From NCBI RefSeq assembly GCF_003026285.1, contig NZ_PYOD01000010.1, positions 62,001-126,000 on the forward strand: a DNA stretch of 64,000 nucleotides, in the 5' to 3' direction. Below are positions 43,711-54,223 of the stretch, one piece after another. The notes below the pieces were generated by a model. That model made no database searches, was not told the DNA's origin, and saw only the letters and a program-made list of their open reading frames with translations. Position 1 is the first letter of the stretch; each line of letters begins with the position of its first letter. The DNA comes from Photobacterium profundum. GTDB taxonomy: Bacteria; Pseudomonadota; Gammaproteobacteria; Enterobacterales; Vibrionaceae. A program made the translations under genes and the position numbers.

Positions 43711-45054
43711 TTACTCGCCAGCAATCTTCATTGTGTCTAACAAAATAGAGCCTGTTTGGATTTGACTACGTGTTTCCGTGTCTGCTCCGATTGCGACAAT
43801 GTTTTTCATCATATCTTTTAAGTTACCAGCAATGGTAATTTCACTGACAGGATATTGAATCTCACCGTTTTCAACCCAAAAGCCAGCAGCACCACGCGAG
43901 TAATCTCCCGTTACAATGTTAACGCCTTGGCCCATTAACTCTGTAACCAATAAACCACGATCCATCTTTTTCAGCATCTGCTCAAAGCTTTCACCCGTCG
44001 ATTTCACTAACCAATTATGAATACCACCAGCGTGACCCGTTGGCTGCTGCCCCAATTTACGCGCAGCATAACTTGTCATCAGGTATGTTTGCAGCACACC
44101 ATCGGTAATAATTTCTAAATCCCGCGTCGCCAAACCTTCGCTATCAAATGGCGTACTCGCCATACCACGAAGAATATGTGGGCGCTCGCTAATGCCTAAC
44201 CATTCAGGGAAAATCTGCTCACCAAGCTGATCCAATAGGAATGAAGACTTTCGATATAAGTTCGAACCACTGATCCCCATAATCAGGTGGCCAAACAAAC
44301 CTGTCGCTATATCAGCAGAAAACATGATCGGTGCTTCACGTGTCGACAACTTCTGTGCATCAATACGACCTAGCGTACGCTCTGCGGCGTGCTGACCTAC
44401 ACGCTCAGGCGTCCAAAGTTCAGAGGCTACGCGTGAAGACGTGTAACTGTAGTCTCGCTCCATCTGACCATTCTTACCTTCAGCAATCACACAACAGCTC
44501 GTACTGTGGCGGCTAGAAGCATAACTCGCAAGCATGCCATGGCTGTTACCATAAACACGCACGCCGTAATGGCTATCGTAACTTGCACCATCGCTTTGCT
44601 TAATACGGGGATCGAAATCTAATGCCGCTTGCTCTGCAGCAAAGGCAATCGATGCTGCAAAATCAGGCTCTGGTTCATCAGGATGAAACAGATCTAATTC
44701 TGGAATATTTTTTGCCATCAATTCTGCAGGAGCAGGGCCTGCAAAGGGATCTTCTGAGGTGTATCGAGCAATATCAAGTGCAGCTGCAACTGTTTGGGCA
44801 ATGGCTTTTTCACTCAAATCTGATGTAGAAGCACTGCCTTTACGTTGGCCACGGTACACTGTGATACCCAGAGCACCATCACTGTTAAATTCCACATTCT
44901 CGATTTCACACATGCGCGTGGAAACACTGATACCCGTGGTTTTATTAATAGCAACTTCAGCAGCATCGGCTTGCTGTCCTGCGACTTCTAACGCTTTAGC
45001 AACTGCAGCTTCCAGCTCAACACGCTGATGTGCAACCTGTTCTCTTACGTCCAT
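43711..45054 (-). CDS. pmbA: Metalloprotease subunit TldE/PmbA
   Basis: PmbA (TldE) pairs with TldD to form a heterodimeric zinc protease that degrades unfolded peptides and, in E. coli, matures microcin B17 and helps clear CcdA. The 447-residue protein belongs to the U62 family and, as expected for TldE, lacks the HExxH zinc motif. GGDYSRGAAGFWVENGEI near the C-terminus is typical. It is separated from tldD only by darP and their spacers. Confidence 0.95.
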   Translation of the reverse strand: MDVREQVAHQRVELEAAVAKALEVAGQQADAAEVAINKTTGISVSTRMCEIENVEFNSDGALGITVYRGQRKGSASTSDLSEKAIAQTVAAALDIARYTSEDPFAGPAPAELMAKNIPELDLFHPDEPEPDFAASIAFAAEQAALDFDPRIKQSDGASYDSHYGVRVYGNSHGMLASYASSRHSTSCCVIAEGKNGQMERDYSYTSSRVASELWTPERVGQHAAERTLGRIDAQKLSTREAPIMFSADIATGLFGHLIMGISGSNLYRKSSFLLDQLGEQIFPEWLGISERPHILRGMASTPFDSEGLATRDLEIITDGVLQTYLMTSYAARKLGQQPTGHAGGIHNWLVKSTGESFEQMLKKMDRGLLVTELMGQGVNIVTGDYSRGAAGFWVENGEIQYPVSEITIAGNLKDMMKNIVAIGADTETRSQIQTGSILLDTMKIAGE

Positions 45055-45177
45055 AGGATCACTTATCTGGCTTTTAATCGTTATATAATTATGATAGTTA
45101 CAGAATAATGTAATTTACGCCCAAAATCGTTAGTAAACTGATAAAATAGATACATTAGCATTCTTAGTGAGCCAGTT

Positions 45178-45702
45178 ATGAGCCGTAAAAACCAAAAAGC
45201 ACCTTGGGAACCAGAAGAAGAAATCATTTGGGTAAGTAAAACCGAGATGAAACGCGACATGGATGCAATCCAAAAGCTAGGCGAAGAGCTTGTTGCTCTA
45301 ACACCAAATGCTTTAGCGAAAATCCCGCTTGAAGAAGAGTTAATGGATTCAATCAAAGATGCACAGCGCTTCAAGAATGAAGCTCGCCGTCGTCAACTGC
45401 AATACATCGGTAAAGTGATGAAGCATATCGATCTTGATCCGATTCAAGCAGCTCTTGATAAACTACGTAACAAGCACTCACAGCACACTGTTGCTTTGAA
45501 GAAGCTTGAGCAAAAGCGTGATCGTTTAATCGAAAATGGCGACAGTATGATTAATGCCATAATGGTTGATCATCCTGATGCAGACCGTCAGCACTTGCGT
45601 CAACTAACTCGCCAAGCGAATAAAGAAAAAGCAAATAATAAGCCAGCAAAAGCTTACCGTGAAATTTTTCAATATCTGAAAGAGCTGTACCTAGAAAACT
45701 AA
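45178..45702 (+). CDS. darP: Ribosome biogenesis factor DarP (YjgA)
   Basis: DarP associates with late 50S precursors. The 174-residue protein is highly charged and largely helical, with EEIIWVSKTEMKRDMDAIQKLGEELV at the N-terminus and LRQLTRQANKEK near the C-terminus, as in the DUF615 family. It is divergent from pmbA, as in E. coli, 123 bp apart. Confidence 0.93.
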   Translation: MSRKNQKAPWEPEEEIIWVSKTEMKRDMDAIQKLGEELVALTPNALAKIPLEEELMDSIKDAQRFKNEARRRQLQYIGKVMKHIDLDPIQAALDKLRNKHSQHTVALKKLEQKRDRLIENGDSMINAIMVDHPDADRQHLRQLTRQANKEKANNKPAKAYREIFQYLKELYLEN

Positions 45703-45744
45703 TCTAGCGGCAATATAGCAAGGTTCCATGCTTGAAATCAGAGC

Positions 45745-45780
45745 ATAAAAAAGCCAGCAACGGATGCTGGCATTTTTATA
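45745..45780. terminator. Terminator between darP and tldD
   Basis: GCCAGCA and TGCTGGC (45753-45771) form a stem with a 5-base loop, with A6 before and ATTTTTATA after. It lies 50 bp past the darP stop and just before the tldD stop on the other strand. Confidence 0.85.
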
Positions 45781-45803
45781 TCAATTAAGTAAGTAACAGA
45801 AAA

Positions 45804-47249
45804 TTACTCTGTACCACCTACCGTCATCGAATCAATCTTCAATGTCGGTTGACCGACACCTACAGGTACACTCTGCCCAGCTTTACCACAGACTCCAACT
45901 CCGCGATCAATAGATAGATCATTACCCACCATCGATACTTGCTGCATCGCTTCAATGCCGCTGCCAATCAGGGTTGCACCTTTAATTGGACGCGTAATCT
46001 TACCGTTTTCAATTAAGTATGCTTCAGATGCAGAGAAAACAAATTTACCAGATGTGATATCCACCTGACCACCACCAAAGTTAGGGGCGTAGATACCATT
46101 TTTCACGCTTGAAATAATTTCTTCAGGCGCATGCTCACCTGGTAGCATATATGTATTGGTCATACGTGGCATAGGTAAATGGGCATATGATTCACGACGG
46201 CCATTACCGGTAGGATCAACACCCATAAGACGAGCGTTCAACTTATCTTGTATATACCCTTTTAACTTACCGCCTTCGACTAAGACGTTATATTGCCCTG
46301 GCACACCTTCATCATCGATATTAATCGAACCACGACGATCAACTAACGTACCGTCATCAACAATCGTACAAAGTGGTGAGGTAACTTGCTGCCCCATCTG
46401 ACCCGAGAACATCGAAGACCCTTTACGGTTGAAGTCACCTTCTAAACCATGACCGACGGCTTCGTGTAATAATACCCCAGGCCAACCATTACCTAACACA
46501 ACGGGCATTGTACCCGCAGGGGCTGCTTCAGCTTCAAGGTTCACCAGCGCCTGACGAATTGCTTCATCGGCAAAGTTGAGTGCCGCTGACTTGCCATCTT
46601 CTTCATGCAAGAAATGCTCATAACCGTAACGACCACCACCACCAGCACTACCACGTTCACGTTTATCACCTTTCTCAACTAATACGCTGATAGATAAACG
46701 GACAAGCGGACGAATATCAGCAGCATAAGTACCATCAAGCGCAGCAACCAATACTTGCTCGTAAACACCGTTAATACTGACTGATACTTCTTTAACTAAT
46801 GGTTCTTTAGTACGGATATAACTGTCGATTTCTTCCAGTAATGCTATTTTTTGAAATTTATCAAAACTGCCTAATGGATCAACGGGTGCATAAATACCAG
46901 AAGGCGAAATAGGGCTAAAGGCTTTAACACTCGCATTGCCGCCCTGACGCACAATACCACGCGCTGCTTTCGCACTTTGCGTTAACGCTAACTCGTTAAT
47001 CTGATCTGAATAAGCAAAGCCGGTTTTTTCACCCGCTACAGCACGCACACCAACGCCGCGGTCAATATTAAAAGAACCGTCCTTTATGATACTGTCTTCC
47101 AGCACCAGAGATTCATGCCAGCATGATTGGAAATAGATATCAGCATAATCCACATCGCGAACCGCAATCATGCTCAAGATTTTATGAAGCTCTTCACGCC
47201 CTAACCCAGATTGGGTTAGCATGGTATTTTCTACAGTTTTCAGGGACAT
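45804..47249 (-). CDS. tldD: Metalloprotease TldD
   Basis: TldD is the catalytic partner of PmbA/TldE. From the ATG at 47249 (MSLKTVENTML) it has 481 residues and carries the zinc motif HEAVGH at about 262-267 followed by GLEGDFNRKGSS. A frame from 47267 adds six residues but starts right at the stop of the nitrilase gene. It follows the nitrilase and yhdP genes, the same order as in E. coli (rng-yhdP-tldD). Confidence 0.96.
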   Translation of the reverse strand: MSLKTVENTMLTQSGLGREELHKILSMIAVRDVDYADIYFQSCWHESLVLEDSIIKDGSFNIDRGVGVRAVAGEKTGFAYSDQINELALTQSAKAARGIVRQGGNASVKAFSPISPSGIYAPVDPLGSFDKFQKIALLEEIDSYIRTKEPLVKEVSVSINGVYEQVLVAALDGTYAADIRPLVRLSISVLVEKGDKRERGSAGGGGRYGYEHFLHEEDGKSAALNFADEAIRQALVNLEAEAAPAGTMPVVLGNGWPGVLLHEAVGHGLEGDFNRKGSSMFSGQMGQQVTSPLCTIVDDGTLVDRRGSINIDDEGVPGQYNVLVEGGKLKGYIQDKLNARLMGVDPTGNGRRESYAHLPMPRMTNTYMLPGEHAPEEIISSVKNGIYAPNFGGGQVDITSGKFVFSASEAYLIENGKITRPIKGATLIGSGIEAMQQVSMVGNDLSIDRGVGVCGKAGQSVPVGVGQPTLKIDSMTVGGTE

Positions 47250-47267
47250 TAATTCTGCTCTTGTCAT

Positions 47268-48086
47268 TTATCGCGGGTGCACACTAAAACGGGCGTGCTC
47301 AACCAACGGCATATTTGTTCTTATAGTTTGACTGAAATCTAAATCTATATCAGCCGTTAACACACCAGTACCTTGTTGCTGACAGGCTAACACCTGCCCC
47401 CAAGGGTCAATAATCATTGAATGCCCCCAGGTTTCTCGACCTTGATTATGTTCACCCCATTGCGCAGCGGCAATTAGCCAACATTGGGTTTCAATGGCTC
47501 GAGCACGTAATAAGATATCCCAATGCGCTTTGCCTGTTACTTTTGTGAAAGCCGCAGGCACAACAATAATATCGGCACCTTGTTCTCGTAGTGCGGAATA
47601 CATTTGAGGGAATCGCACATCATAACAGATTGATAATCCAATTTTACCAAAGGGAGTCTCTACTACTTTTATCTCATTGCCAGGTTGAAAAGTATCAGAC
47701 TCTCGGTAACTATGGTGTTTATCTTCAATCTCTACATCAAACATATGCAATTTATTATAGTGGGCAGTACATATCCCTTGATCATCAAACAGTAGTGCTG
47801 TTGAAGTGATCTTGCCATCAGGCTGAAGGATGGGCATCGACCCAATTAACAACCAAATACCTAACTGTTTTGCAAAAGCAGCAAGTTCCGTTTGTAAAGG
47901 ACCATCGCCTAAAGCTTCAGCATGGCGTATATAGTCATGATTAGAACCAAAAACAAGCGTGTTTTCAGGCGTTACAACTAAACGCGCACCTTGTAATTGT
48001 AACCCTTTAAGCTTCTTTTTAAGCTGAATAAGATTTGCCTCAGGATCGGGACCTGAGTTCATTTGCACTAAACCAATCTTTGTCAT
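47268..48086 (-). CDS. Nitrilase-superfamily carbon-nitrogen hydrolase
   Basis: A 272-residue omega-amidase/Nit-like enzyme with the catalytic triad Glu41 (PENTLVF), Lys112 (HYNKLHMFDV) and Cys154 (LSICYDVRFP). The substrate cannot be read from sequence; Nit1-type deaminated-glutathione amidase is the closest type I can suggest, from the HMFDVEI segment. It sits between yhdP and tldD in one direction with a 45-bp and an 18-bp gap. Confidence 0.9.
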   Translation of the reverse strand: MTKIGLVQMNSGPDPEANLIQLKKKLKGLQLQGARLVVTPENTLVFGSNHDYIRHAEALGDGPLQTELAAFAKQLGIWLLIGSMPILQPDGKITSTALLFDDQGICTAHYNKLHMFDVEIEDKHHSYRESDTFQPGNEIKVVETPFGKIGLSICYDVRFPQMYSALREQGADIIVVPAAFTKVTGKAHWDILLRARAIETQCWLIAAAQWGEHNQGRETWGHSMIIDPWGQVLACQQQGTGVLTADIDLDFSQTIRTNMPLVEHARFSVHPR

Positions 48087-48131
48087 AACTCACTCCCTGA
48101 AATTCTACTTTCTCTTAATTTCATCAATCTA

Positions 48132-51100
48132 TTATTTCTTTTTATCGATTGATTCAGGAACGACGATCTCACCTTTAAATCGAGAACGCTCGGTGACTGT
48201 TGGAGAATCCAATGGTCCCTTCACCAAATAATTAACCTGAGTAAAGACATCTAACACGGGTGATAATGCTGTTGAGATAGCAAACACATACAATGCGGTT
48301 TGAGGCGCAACAGCAAAGGCCGTTAATACAGGTATACCCGATGTAAAGTCAGGGGTAAACCTGACTTGAGCATTAACCGTTTCATTCACTAAATTAGCAG
48401 AACCTTTAATGGTAAGATCGCCTGCTAACGCCTGCATTTTTATATTGTCACTATTAAATACACCATTCTCAATTTTCCCCGACCCTTTGATATAATTAAA
48501 GGCTAAGCCATCATCAAATACGCCAGAAAAATCAAGCTGCAGCTTTCTCATAATCGAATCTAGGCTAAATAAACCCAGTAAACGACCCGCACCACCAACC
48601 CCACTAATAATGCCTTTACCAGTTTCTGTTTTAATTTCACCCGTCAAGGTTTCTCTATGAATAGACCACGGCGAACCTTGCCACTGAATTGATGCATAAC
48701 TGCTAAATGAAGCATCCTGAATGCCGCCCGAAATCCCAAAACGACCCATTAAATCAGAGCTGTTTTTACCTTCAACATCAAAAGCTATCTGGGTTTCATT
48801 TTGCCCACCGTCTAATGTCCAGTGGGCATCAAGGTTCAATGCTGTTGCCCCAGATTTCACCTGAAGGTTTTGCAGCACCAGCGTATTATTATCTTTGCGC
48901 AGTTTTCCTGATACTTTACCCAAGCTATAGCCTTGCAACCACATACTGTTCACCTGTAAATCTATATCAGGCATATTCGCCATCAAGGTTTTATCAAGTT
49001 CAGTGGCTTCTGGAATATCGCGTTGTGGTACGTACTTGGTTTTATCCTGTTTATCTGTAGATAATAGCTTGGGGAAATTTAAGTACACATTATCTAACGT
49101 TAATTTTAACGGGTTATTATCAACCCAAACGGCATTCCCTTTTAACTCTCGACTATCAAGGGTAAAGCCCCATTGGCTCCGTTTTCTTTGTGCGTTAAAA
49201 GTCAGATCATGCCAATCTAGAGATGCGAGAGTAAGTGTCTTCAATTGAATATCCAGCTGTGTCGGCATCGGTATTTGAGGCATACCTTGCTTCTTGCCTT
49301 TTGCTTCCGCCAGATCCAAATCACTCGTGATCTCGTTAATCAAATCAATCCATTGATCGCCATTAATACGATTACTATTCACTCGCACCTGATGCCCAGA
49401 CAATGGCAAAGGCTTTAACTTTCCCTTTCCGATACTTAAAAAGCTCTGTTTAATCACTGGGCGAGACTGCAGTAAGCTTATTTGAGCTTGATACTTCGCA
49501 TCAGGTACGACAATTCCCCCAGATAATGCCTCAGCAGTACCGTTTATTTTTACAGTAGCAAATTGCTTGGGAGACAACGCCCCTTCATAAGTTAACGGAT
49601 AAGGGAGATTGCTATTAATACGTGAAAGTGGGGCCTGTAAATCCACCTTATAATTAAAGCCCGTATCATGCAGGCTAACGCCAACAGTACCTTTCCATTG
49701 CGCCTGCCCTGATACGTGATTGAGCAGTGGATCATTGAGTTGTTGCTGAAGTTGACTAACTTGCCAATCACCACCAAGATCAATGTCGACGTTATAACCT
49801 GTATCAACACTCCTGCCATTAAAACCAACGTTGATCGGCTGTTCGAGTAAGAGACCTTTTAAGTCAGTAGCTTTAATCACATCATTATCAAAAATTAATT
49901 GCCCATTAACATTTGCTAACTGTATAGCTGGGGTTTCAATCGCAATTTGATTATCTTTAAAGTCAGCAGTACCCCACGCCCTCACATCAGTGCCATCGAA
50001 AGGAATATCAAGCTTAAAGCGAGAGGTAACAGGACCAGTTACTTTTACCGTGGTTAATGCTGCACCAACAGAATCGACTAATGGCGTCGCCAGCATATAG
50101 TCACGTACCGCATCTCCTTTCGCGGCAATATCCACCTTTAACTTTAAATGTCCATCAGGGCTGAGCTCTGAAGCTCCCGTGACACGAGAAGCGGTAGCCC
50201 CCATAGTGATCGCATGGCGCGAATCAAGGTACATAAAGTCATTTTCAAACAATAAATCTAATTGTAGATCCGTTAATATCGGCCAAGCAGTATCAAAGCT
50301 AAATTTTGCCTTTTTCAGTGGCACCTTCGCTTGAAATATTCCCTCGTGATTTTTATAAGGAAAATCAGAAAGCTCTCCATACCAAAGCAACTGAGCAACA
50401 TCCGCTTTACCACCACGAATTGCTGCTGAGAGATAATCCGTTAAATCATGCCCTAAAGCTAATGTAGGTAAATAACGCCACGTCTCTCCGGCATTATTGA
50501 GCGAGGCTTCACCATAGAAAGATAACCATGCAGGCTTTTCTGCAGGAAAATCTAAACGAAACTCACCATCGACTTTTAAGTGAGGGGTCGCAACATGCAG
50601 CTTGTCACTCCATAATCGCCAGCCTTGATCGTTTACCTGCCAATAAGCGGTTACATCCGCATTATCAATTTTTAAAGGGGCTTGAAAAACCTCACCATAA
50701 GGTAATGCATCATCTTTCAGTTTTAGAACCGCTTTACCTGATGCTAAATCGCCGGAAATATCAGCATCTAACTTACTGATGCCCGGTAAAAGCTCCCATT
50801 GCTGCATACCAAAGTGTTTTAGTTTTGCAGAAAAACGAGGTGACTCTTCACCAGTACTGGCAACGCGAATATCGGTTAAATTTCCCGTAGGCTTTAACGT
50901 ATTCAACATAGATACAGCGCTGTTATCCGCAGGAAAGAAGCTAGCCAAAGACTGTAAACGTGCGATATCAAGGCTATTTACAGCCAACATCCACTTTTTA
51001 GGCTGCCATTGCGCAACAAGATCGAGATCGGGCCATTGCGTGTTATCTGTTTGAATTTTTAGATCATCACTATCAACTCGCCAAGCCGTGACATCATCGG

Positions 51101-52025
51101 TCAACGTCGTTGGTGTTAAAGCAACAACACCTTGTTGGATCTGAATGCTATGTAGTTGATCCGCTCTTTTCCATTCAACCTTACTATTTTCAATTTGAAC
51201 GCGACTGTTAGTTATTTTACCGTCGAATAAATCTAACCACACCTCAAAGCCGATATCACTGCTTGTAATTTCGGTGCCTTTTGTTAACTGTTTATTCAAC
51301 CACGGCGTAATCGACAAGTTCTGAGCTTGCGCGTAAATATGTCCCGATAAACTCGGTAGATCGCCTTTCTCAGATAAATTAGCGATAACTTTAAGCTGGC
51401 TAAGGTGCGTATCAGCAATGCTGATTACCCCTTCCGCAAGATGCTCGCCGTTAACATTTACCCATTTCAATTCACTGATATCCACCTGCTTTTTTTCACC
51501 AGCAGGTGTTAACAACGACACTTTGGAATCTGTTAAAGAAAAGTCCCCAAGGCGGACGAAAAATAAACGTTCTAATTTCTGGACGGCAGTCGTAGCTTGG
51601 TTTGCTGGGACTTTTGGGGAAGAACCCGCATAAAGGTCAAAACCTGGGATTTGTGTTAAATCGATACCTAGTTGATTGATTGTAATATTTTTGAAAATTG
51701 GACGAAATTGCCAGGCTGATTGCCAGATATCAAGCTGCATATCAATCGAACCAACCGACGCCAGTGATTGAGAATTATCACTTGCTGCAATATCAATGCC
51801 TTGCAACATTAACGACGGACCAATACTGCGCCAATGCCCTTCAACACTGTCAATTTGCAGACTCATGCCTGCCTGCTCAGATGCCCATTGACGGATCGGC
51901 TCACGGAATTCGTTTAGCTGAGGAAGAAAAAGACGCAGACCACTAATAGCAATAGCGGCCAGCACCAACAATGTCAGTACTAGCCACATTAATCCACGTA
52001 CCAGACGAACTGGAACTGTTGTCAC
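48132..52025 (-). CDS. yhdP: AsmA-like phospholipid transport protein YhdP
   Basis: YhdP is one of the large AsmA-like (bridge-type) proteins believed to move phospholipid from the inner to the outer membrane, with TamB and YdbH. The 1297-residue product has one N-terminal membrane anchor (about 12-32), a DUF3971 region and a C-terminal AsmA-2 domain rich in alternating hydrophobic beta strands (GGVGGAGRLLGLFSLDSIMRKL near 1150). Length compares with 1266 in E. coli. It starts 20 bp after rng. Confidence 0.95.
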   Translation of the reverse strand: MTTVPVRLVRGLMWLVLTLLVLAAIAISGLRLFLPQLNEFREPIRQWASEQAGMSLQIDSVEGHWRSIGPSLMLQGIDIAASDNSQSLASVGSIDMQLDIWQSAWQFRPIFKNITINQLGIDLTQIPGFDLYAGSSPKVPANQATTAVQKLERLFFVRLGDFSLTDSKVSLLTPAGEKKQVDISELKWVNVNGEHLAEGVISIADTHLSQLKVIANLSEKGDLPSLSGHIYAQAQNLSITPWLNKQLTKGTEITSSDIGFEVWLDLFDGKITNSRVQIENSKVEWKRADQLHSIQIQQGVVALTPTTLTDDVTAWRVDSDDLKIQTDNTQWPDLDLVAQWQPKKWMLAVNSLDIARLQSLASFFPADNSAVSMLNTLKPTGNLTDIRVASTGEESPRFSAKLKHFGMQQWELLPGISKLDADISGDLASGKAVLKLKDDALPYGEVFQAPLKIDNADVTAYWQVNDQGWRLWSDKLHVATPHLKVDGEFRLDFPAEKPAWLSFYGEASLNNAGETWRYLPTLALGHDLTDYLSAAIRGGKADVAQLLWYGELSDFPYKNHEGIFQAKVPLKKAKFSFDTAWPILTDLQLDLLFENDFMYLDSRHAITMGATASRVTGASELSPDGHLKLKVDIAAKGDAVRDYMLATPLVDSVGAALTTVKVTGPVTSRFKLDIPFDGTDVRAWGTADFKDNQIAIETPAIQLANVNGQLIFDNDVIKATDLKGLLLEQPINVGFNGRSVDTGYNVDIDLGGDWQVSQLQQQLNDPLLNHVSGQAQWKGTVGVSLHDTGFNYKVDLQAPLSRINSNLPYPLTYEGALSPKQFATVKINGTAEALSGGIVVPDAKYQAQISLLQSRPVIKQSFLSIGKGKLKPLPLSGHQVRVNSNRINGDQWIDLINEITSDLDLAEAKGKKQGMPQIPMPTQLDIQLKTLTLASLDWHDLTFNAQRKRSQWGFTLDSRELKGNAVWVDNNPLKLTLDNVYLNFPKLLSTDKQDKTKYVPQRDIPEATELDKTLMANMPDIDLQVNSMWLQGYSLGKVSGKLRKDNNTLVLQNLQVKSGATALNLDAHWTLDGGQNETQIAFDVEGKNSSDLMGRFGISGGIQDASFSSYASIQWQGSPWSIHRETLTGEIKTETGKGIISGVGGAGRLLGLFSLDSIMRKLQLDFSGVFDDGLAFNYIKGSGKIENGVFNSDNIKMQALAGDLTIKGSANLVNETVNAQVRFTPDFTSGIPVLTAFAVAPQTALYVFAISTALSPVLDVFTQVNYLVKGPLDSPTVTERSRFKGEIVVPESIDKKK

Positions 52026-52045
52026 TCGATAACCTCTACAATCAA

Positions 52046-53515
52046 TTACATCATCACTACATCAAACTGTTCTTGGATATAAAGCGGCTCAGGTTTCACT
52101 TTTACCTGCTTACCAATAAAGACTTCCAATTCAGCCAATGCATGATACTCATCACCCGCCAGCACATCGCCAACAGCGGGTGACACATAAACGACAAAAC
52201 GATCGGCATCGTAAGCACGATTCACTCGCGTAATTTCACGCAAGATCTCATAACACACGCTTTCAACGGTTTTAACCGTGCCACGCCCTTCACAAGTAGG
52301 ACAAGTACCACACAGTACATGTTCAATACTTTCTCGGGTACGTTTACGCGTCATCTCTACTAAGCCTAGCTGAGTAAAGCCATTGATATTGGTTTTAACC
52401 CGATCGAAAGACAGAGCTTGCTCTAATGTAGCGAGAACTCGGCGTTGGTGATCTTCAATTGCCATATCAATAAAATCAATAATGATGATGCCACCCAGAT
52501 TACGTAAGCGTAATTGACGGGCAATGGCTTTAGTTGCTTCGATGTTAGTGTTGAAAATGGTTTCTTCTAGATTACGACGGCCCACAAAGGCACCGGTATT
52601 AATATCAACCGTCGTCATCGCTTCTGTTTGATCAATGATCAGGTAACCACCAGACTTCAATTCAACCTTACGATCTAGCGAGCGCTGAATCTCATTCTCG
52701 GTATCGAACAAATCAAAAATTGGCTGCTCACCGGCATAGTAGTCAATTTTGTCATTCACTTCAGGGACAAACTCTTCAGTGAACTCTTTTAATTTTTCAA
52801 AGCCAAGACGAGAGTCGACCTGAATACGATCTAATTCTGTGCCTACAAAGTCACGTAAAATACGTTGCGCTAAACCCAGCTCACCATACAGCATCGATTT
52901 TGGCTTCAGTTTGGCACGGCGTTCGATAACTTTGCGCCATAGATGCTTAAGGAATGCTGCATCTTGCCCTAGCTCATCTTCACTTGCACCTTCGGCTGCA
53001 GTACGAATAATAAAGCCACCAAGATCGTCACAGTGATATTTAACAACCTTTTTTAAACGCTCACGTTCTTCTTCACTTTCAATGCGTTGAGACACACCAA
53101 CATGGCTCGCCCCTGGCATAAAGACCAAATAACGCGAAGGTAATGTAACGTCGGTCGTTAGACGTGCGCCTTTCGTTCCGAGAGGATCTTTAATCACCTG
53201 AACAACAATGTCTTGCCCTTGACGAACTAATTCTGAAATGTCCAAAACTTGGAATTGTTTTTTCTCGTTTTCAGCAACACATTCTGTATGAGGAACAATA
53301 TCTGATGCGTGTAAAAATGCCGCTTTATCTAAACCAATATCCACGAATGCAGCTTGCATACCGGGTAAAACACGGCTTACTCGACCTTTGTAGATATTCC
53401 CGACGATGCCACGTTTTGATTCACGTTCAATATGTACTTCTTGTAGATTTCCGCTTTCAATCATTGCAACGCGAGTTTCACTTGGCGTCACGTTTACTAG
53501 CAGCTCAATGCTCAT
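52046..53515 (-). CDS. rng: Ribonuclease G
   Basis: RNase G is the RNase E-like endonuclease that trims the 5' end of 16S rRNA and decays some mRNAs. The 489-residue protein has an S1 RNA-binding domain (about 35-125), the catalytic region with TVDINTGAFVGRRN and GGIIIIDFIDM, and the zinc-link CGTCPTC near residues 407-413. The long C-terminal scaffold of RNase E is missing, so it is RNase G. It lies 12 bp after maf. Confidence 0.97.
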   Translation of the reverse strand: MSIELLVNVTPSETRVAMIESGNLQEVHIERESKRGIVGNIYKGRVSRVLPGMQAAFVDIGLDKAAFLHASDIVPHTECVAENEKKQFQVLDISELVRQGQDIVVQVIKDPLGTKGARLTTDVTLPSRYLVFMPGASHVGVSQRIESEEERERLKKVVKYHCDDLGGFIIRTAAEGASEDELGQDAAFLKHLWRKVIERRAKLKPKSMLYGELGLAQRILRDFVGTELDRIQVDSRLGFEKLKEFTEEFVPEVNDKIDYYAGEQPIFDLFDTENEIQRSLDRKVELKSGGYLIIDQTEAMTTVDINTGAFVGRRNLEETIFNTNIEATKAIARQLRLRNLGGIIIIDFIDMAIEDHQRRVLATLEQALSFDRVKTNINGFTQLGLVEMTRKRTRESIEHVLCGTCPTCEGRGTVKTVESVCYEILREITRVNRAYDADRFVVYVSPAVGDVLAGDEYHALAELEVFIGKQVKVKPEPLYIQEQFDVVMM

Positions 53516-53527
53516 GGTTGCCTCAAT

Positions 53528-54118
53528 TTATAAACTTAAAAAATTCTGAACCATGACGTCGGTTTCCACTAAAGGTAGCCCCATCACAGCATAATAACTG
53601 CCATCAATTCGCGTGATAAATTTGCCACCCAGCCCCTGAATGCCATAGCTACCAGCCTTGTCTTGTGGTTCGCCACTTTGCCAATATTTTTCTATTTCGT
53701 TTTCAGACAAAGTTTTAAACCAAACATCGGTAACCACTAACTGGGTTTCTTCACGCTCTGCTGTTGCTACCGTAACAGATGTCATCACTTGATGTTGACG
53801 CCCTGATAGTAATTTCAACATACGCTGCGCATCATTAAAATCTTTTGGCTTTTCTAAAATCGTTTCATCAACCACAACAATAGTATCAGCCCCCAAAACA
53901 GGAGTTGTTGCTGCCGCCGTTTTAGTGGCATTAATTTCCTTCACACCAGCAGCCGCTTTATCTCGCGATAATCGCTGAACATACTGCTCAGCCGTTTCAC
54001 TAGGCTGATGACACTCTTCAACATCCACCACCACACGTTCAAATTGGTAGCCTAATTGTGTTAATAGTTCTTGGCGTCGAGGTGAACCTGATGCGAGATA
54101 AAGTTGTACTGCTGACAT
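53528..54118 (-). CDS. yhdE: Maf-family nucleoside triphosphate pyrophosphatase (YhdE)
   Basis: Maf proteins hydrolyse non-canonical or TTP/UTP nucleotides to monophosphates. The 196-residue protein has the N-terminal SGSPRRQELLTQLG loop, VLGADTIVVVDE and DKAGSYGIQGLGGKFI of the YhdE-type (dTTP/UTP) subfamily. It lies between mreD and rng, as in E. coli. A terminator after mreD suggests it is mainly expressed from its own start or by read-through. Confidence 0.93.
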   Translation of the reverse strand: MSAVQLYLASGSPRRQELLTQLGYQFERVVVDVEECHQPSETAEQYVQRLSRDKAAAGVKEINATKTAAATTPVLGADTIVVVDETILEKPKDFNDAQRMLKLLSGRQHQVMTSVTVATAEREETQLVVTDVWFKTLSENEIEKYWQSGEPQDKAGSYGIQGLGGKFITRIDGSYYAVMGLPLVETDVMVQNFLSL

Positions 54119-54169
54119 AACGACTCTTTAAATATTGATGTTCGGAACATAACCAAACTACATGAAACA

Positions 54170-54198
54170 AAAAGGGAGCAAAAACACGCTCCCCTTTC
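54170..54198 (-). terminator. Terminator of mreBCD
   Basis: GGGAGC (54174-54179) and GCTCCC (54188-54193) form a stem extended by A-T pairs, with TTTTTGTTT on the minus strand. It lies 25 bp past the mreD stop and 52 bp before the maf start. Confidence 0.7.
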
Positions 54199-54223
54199 GT
54201 CATTGTCTAATAACAATGTAACA

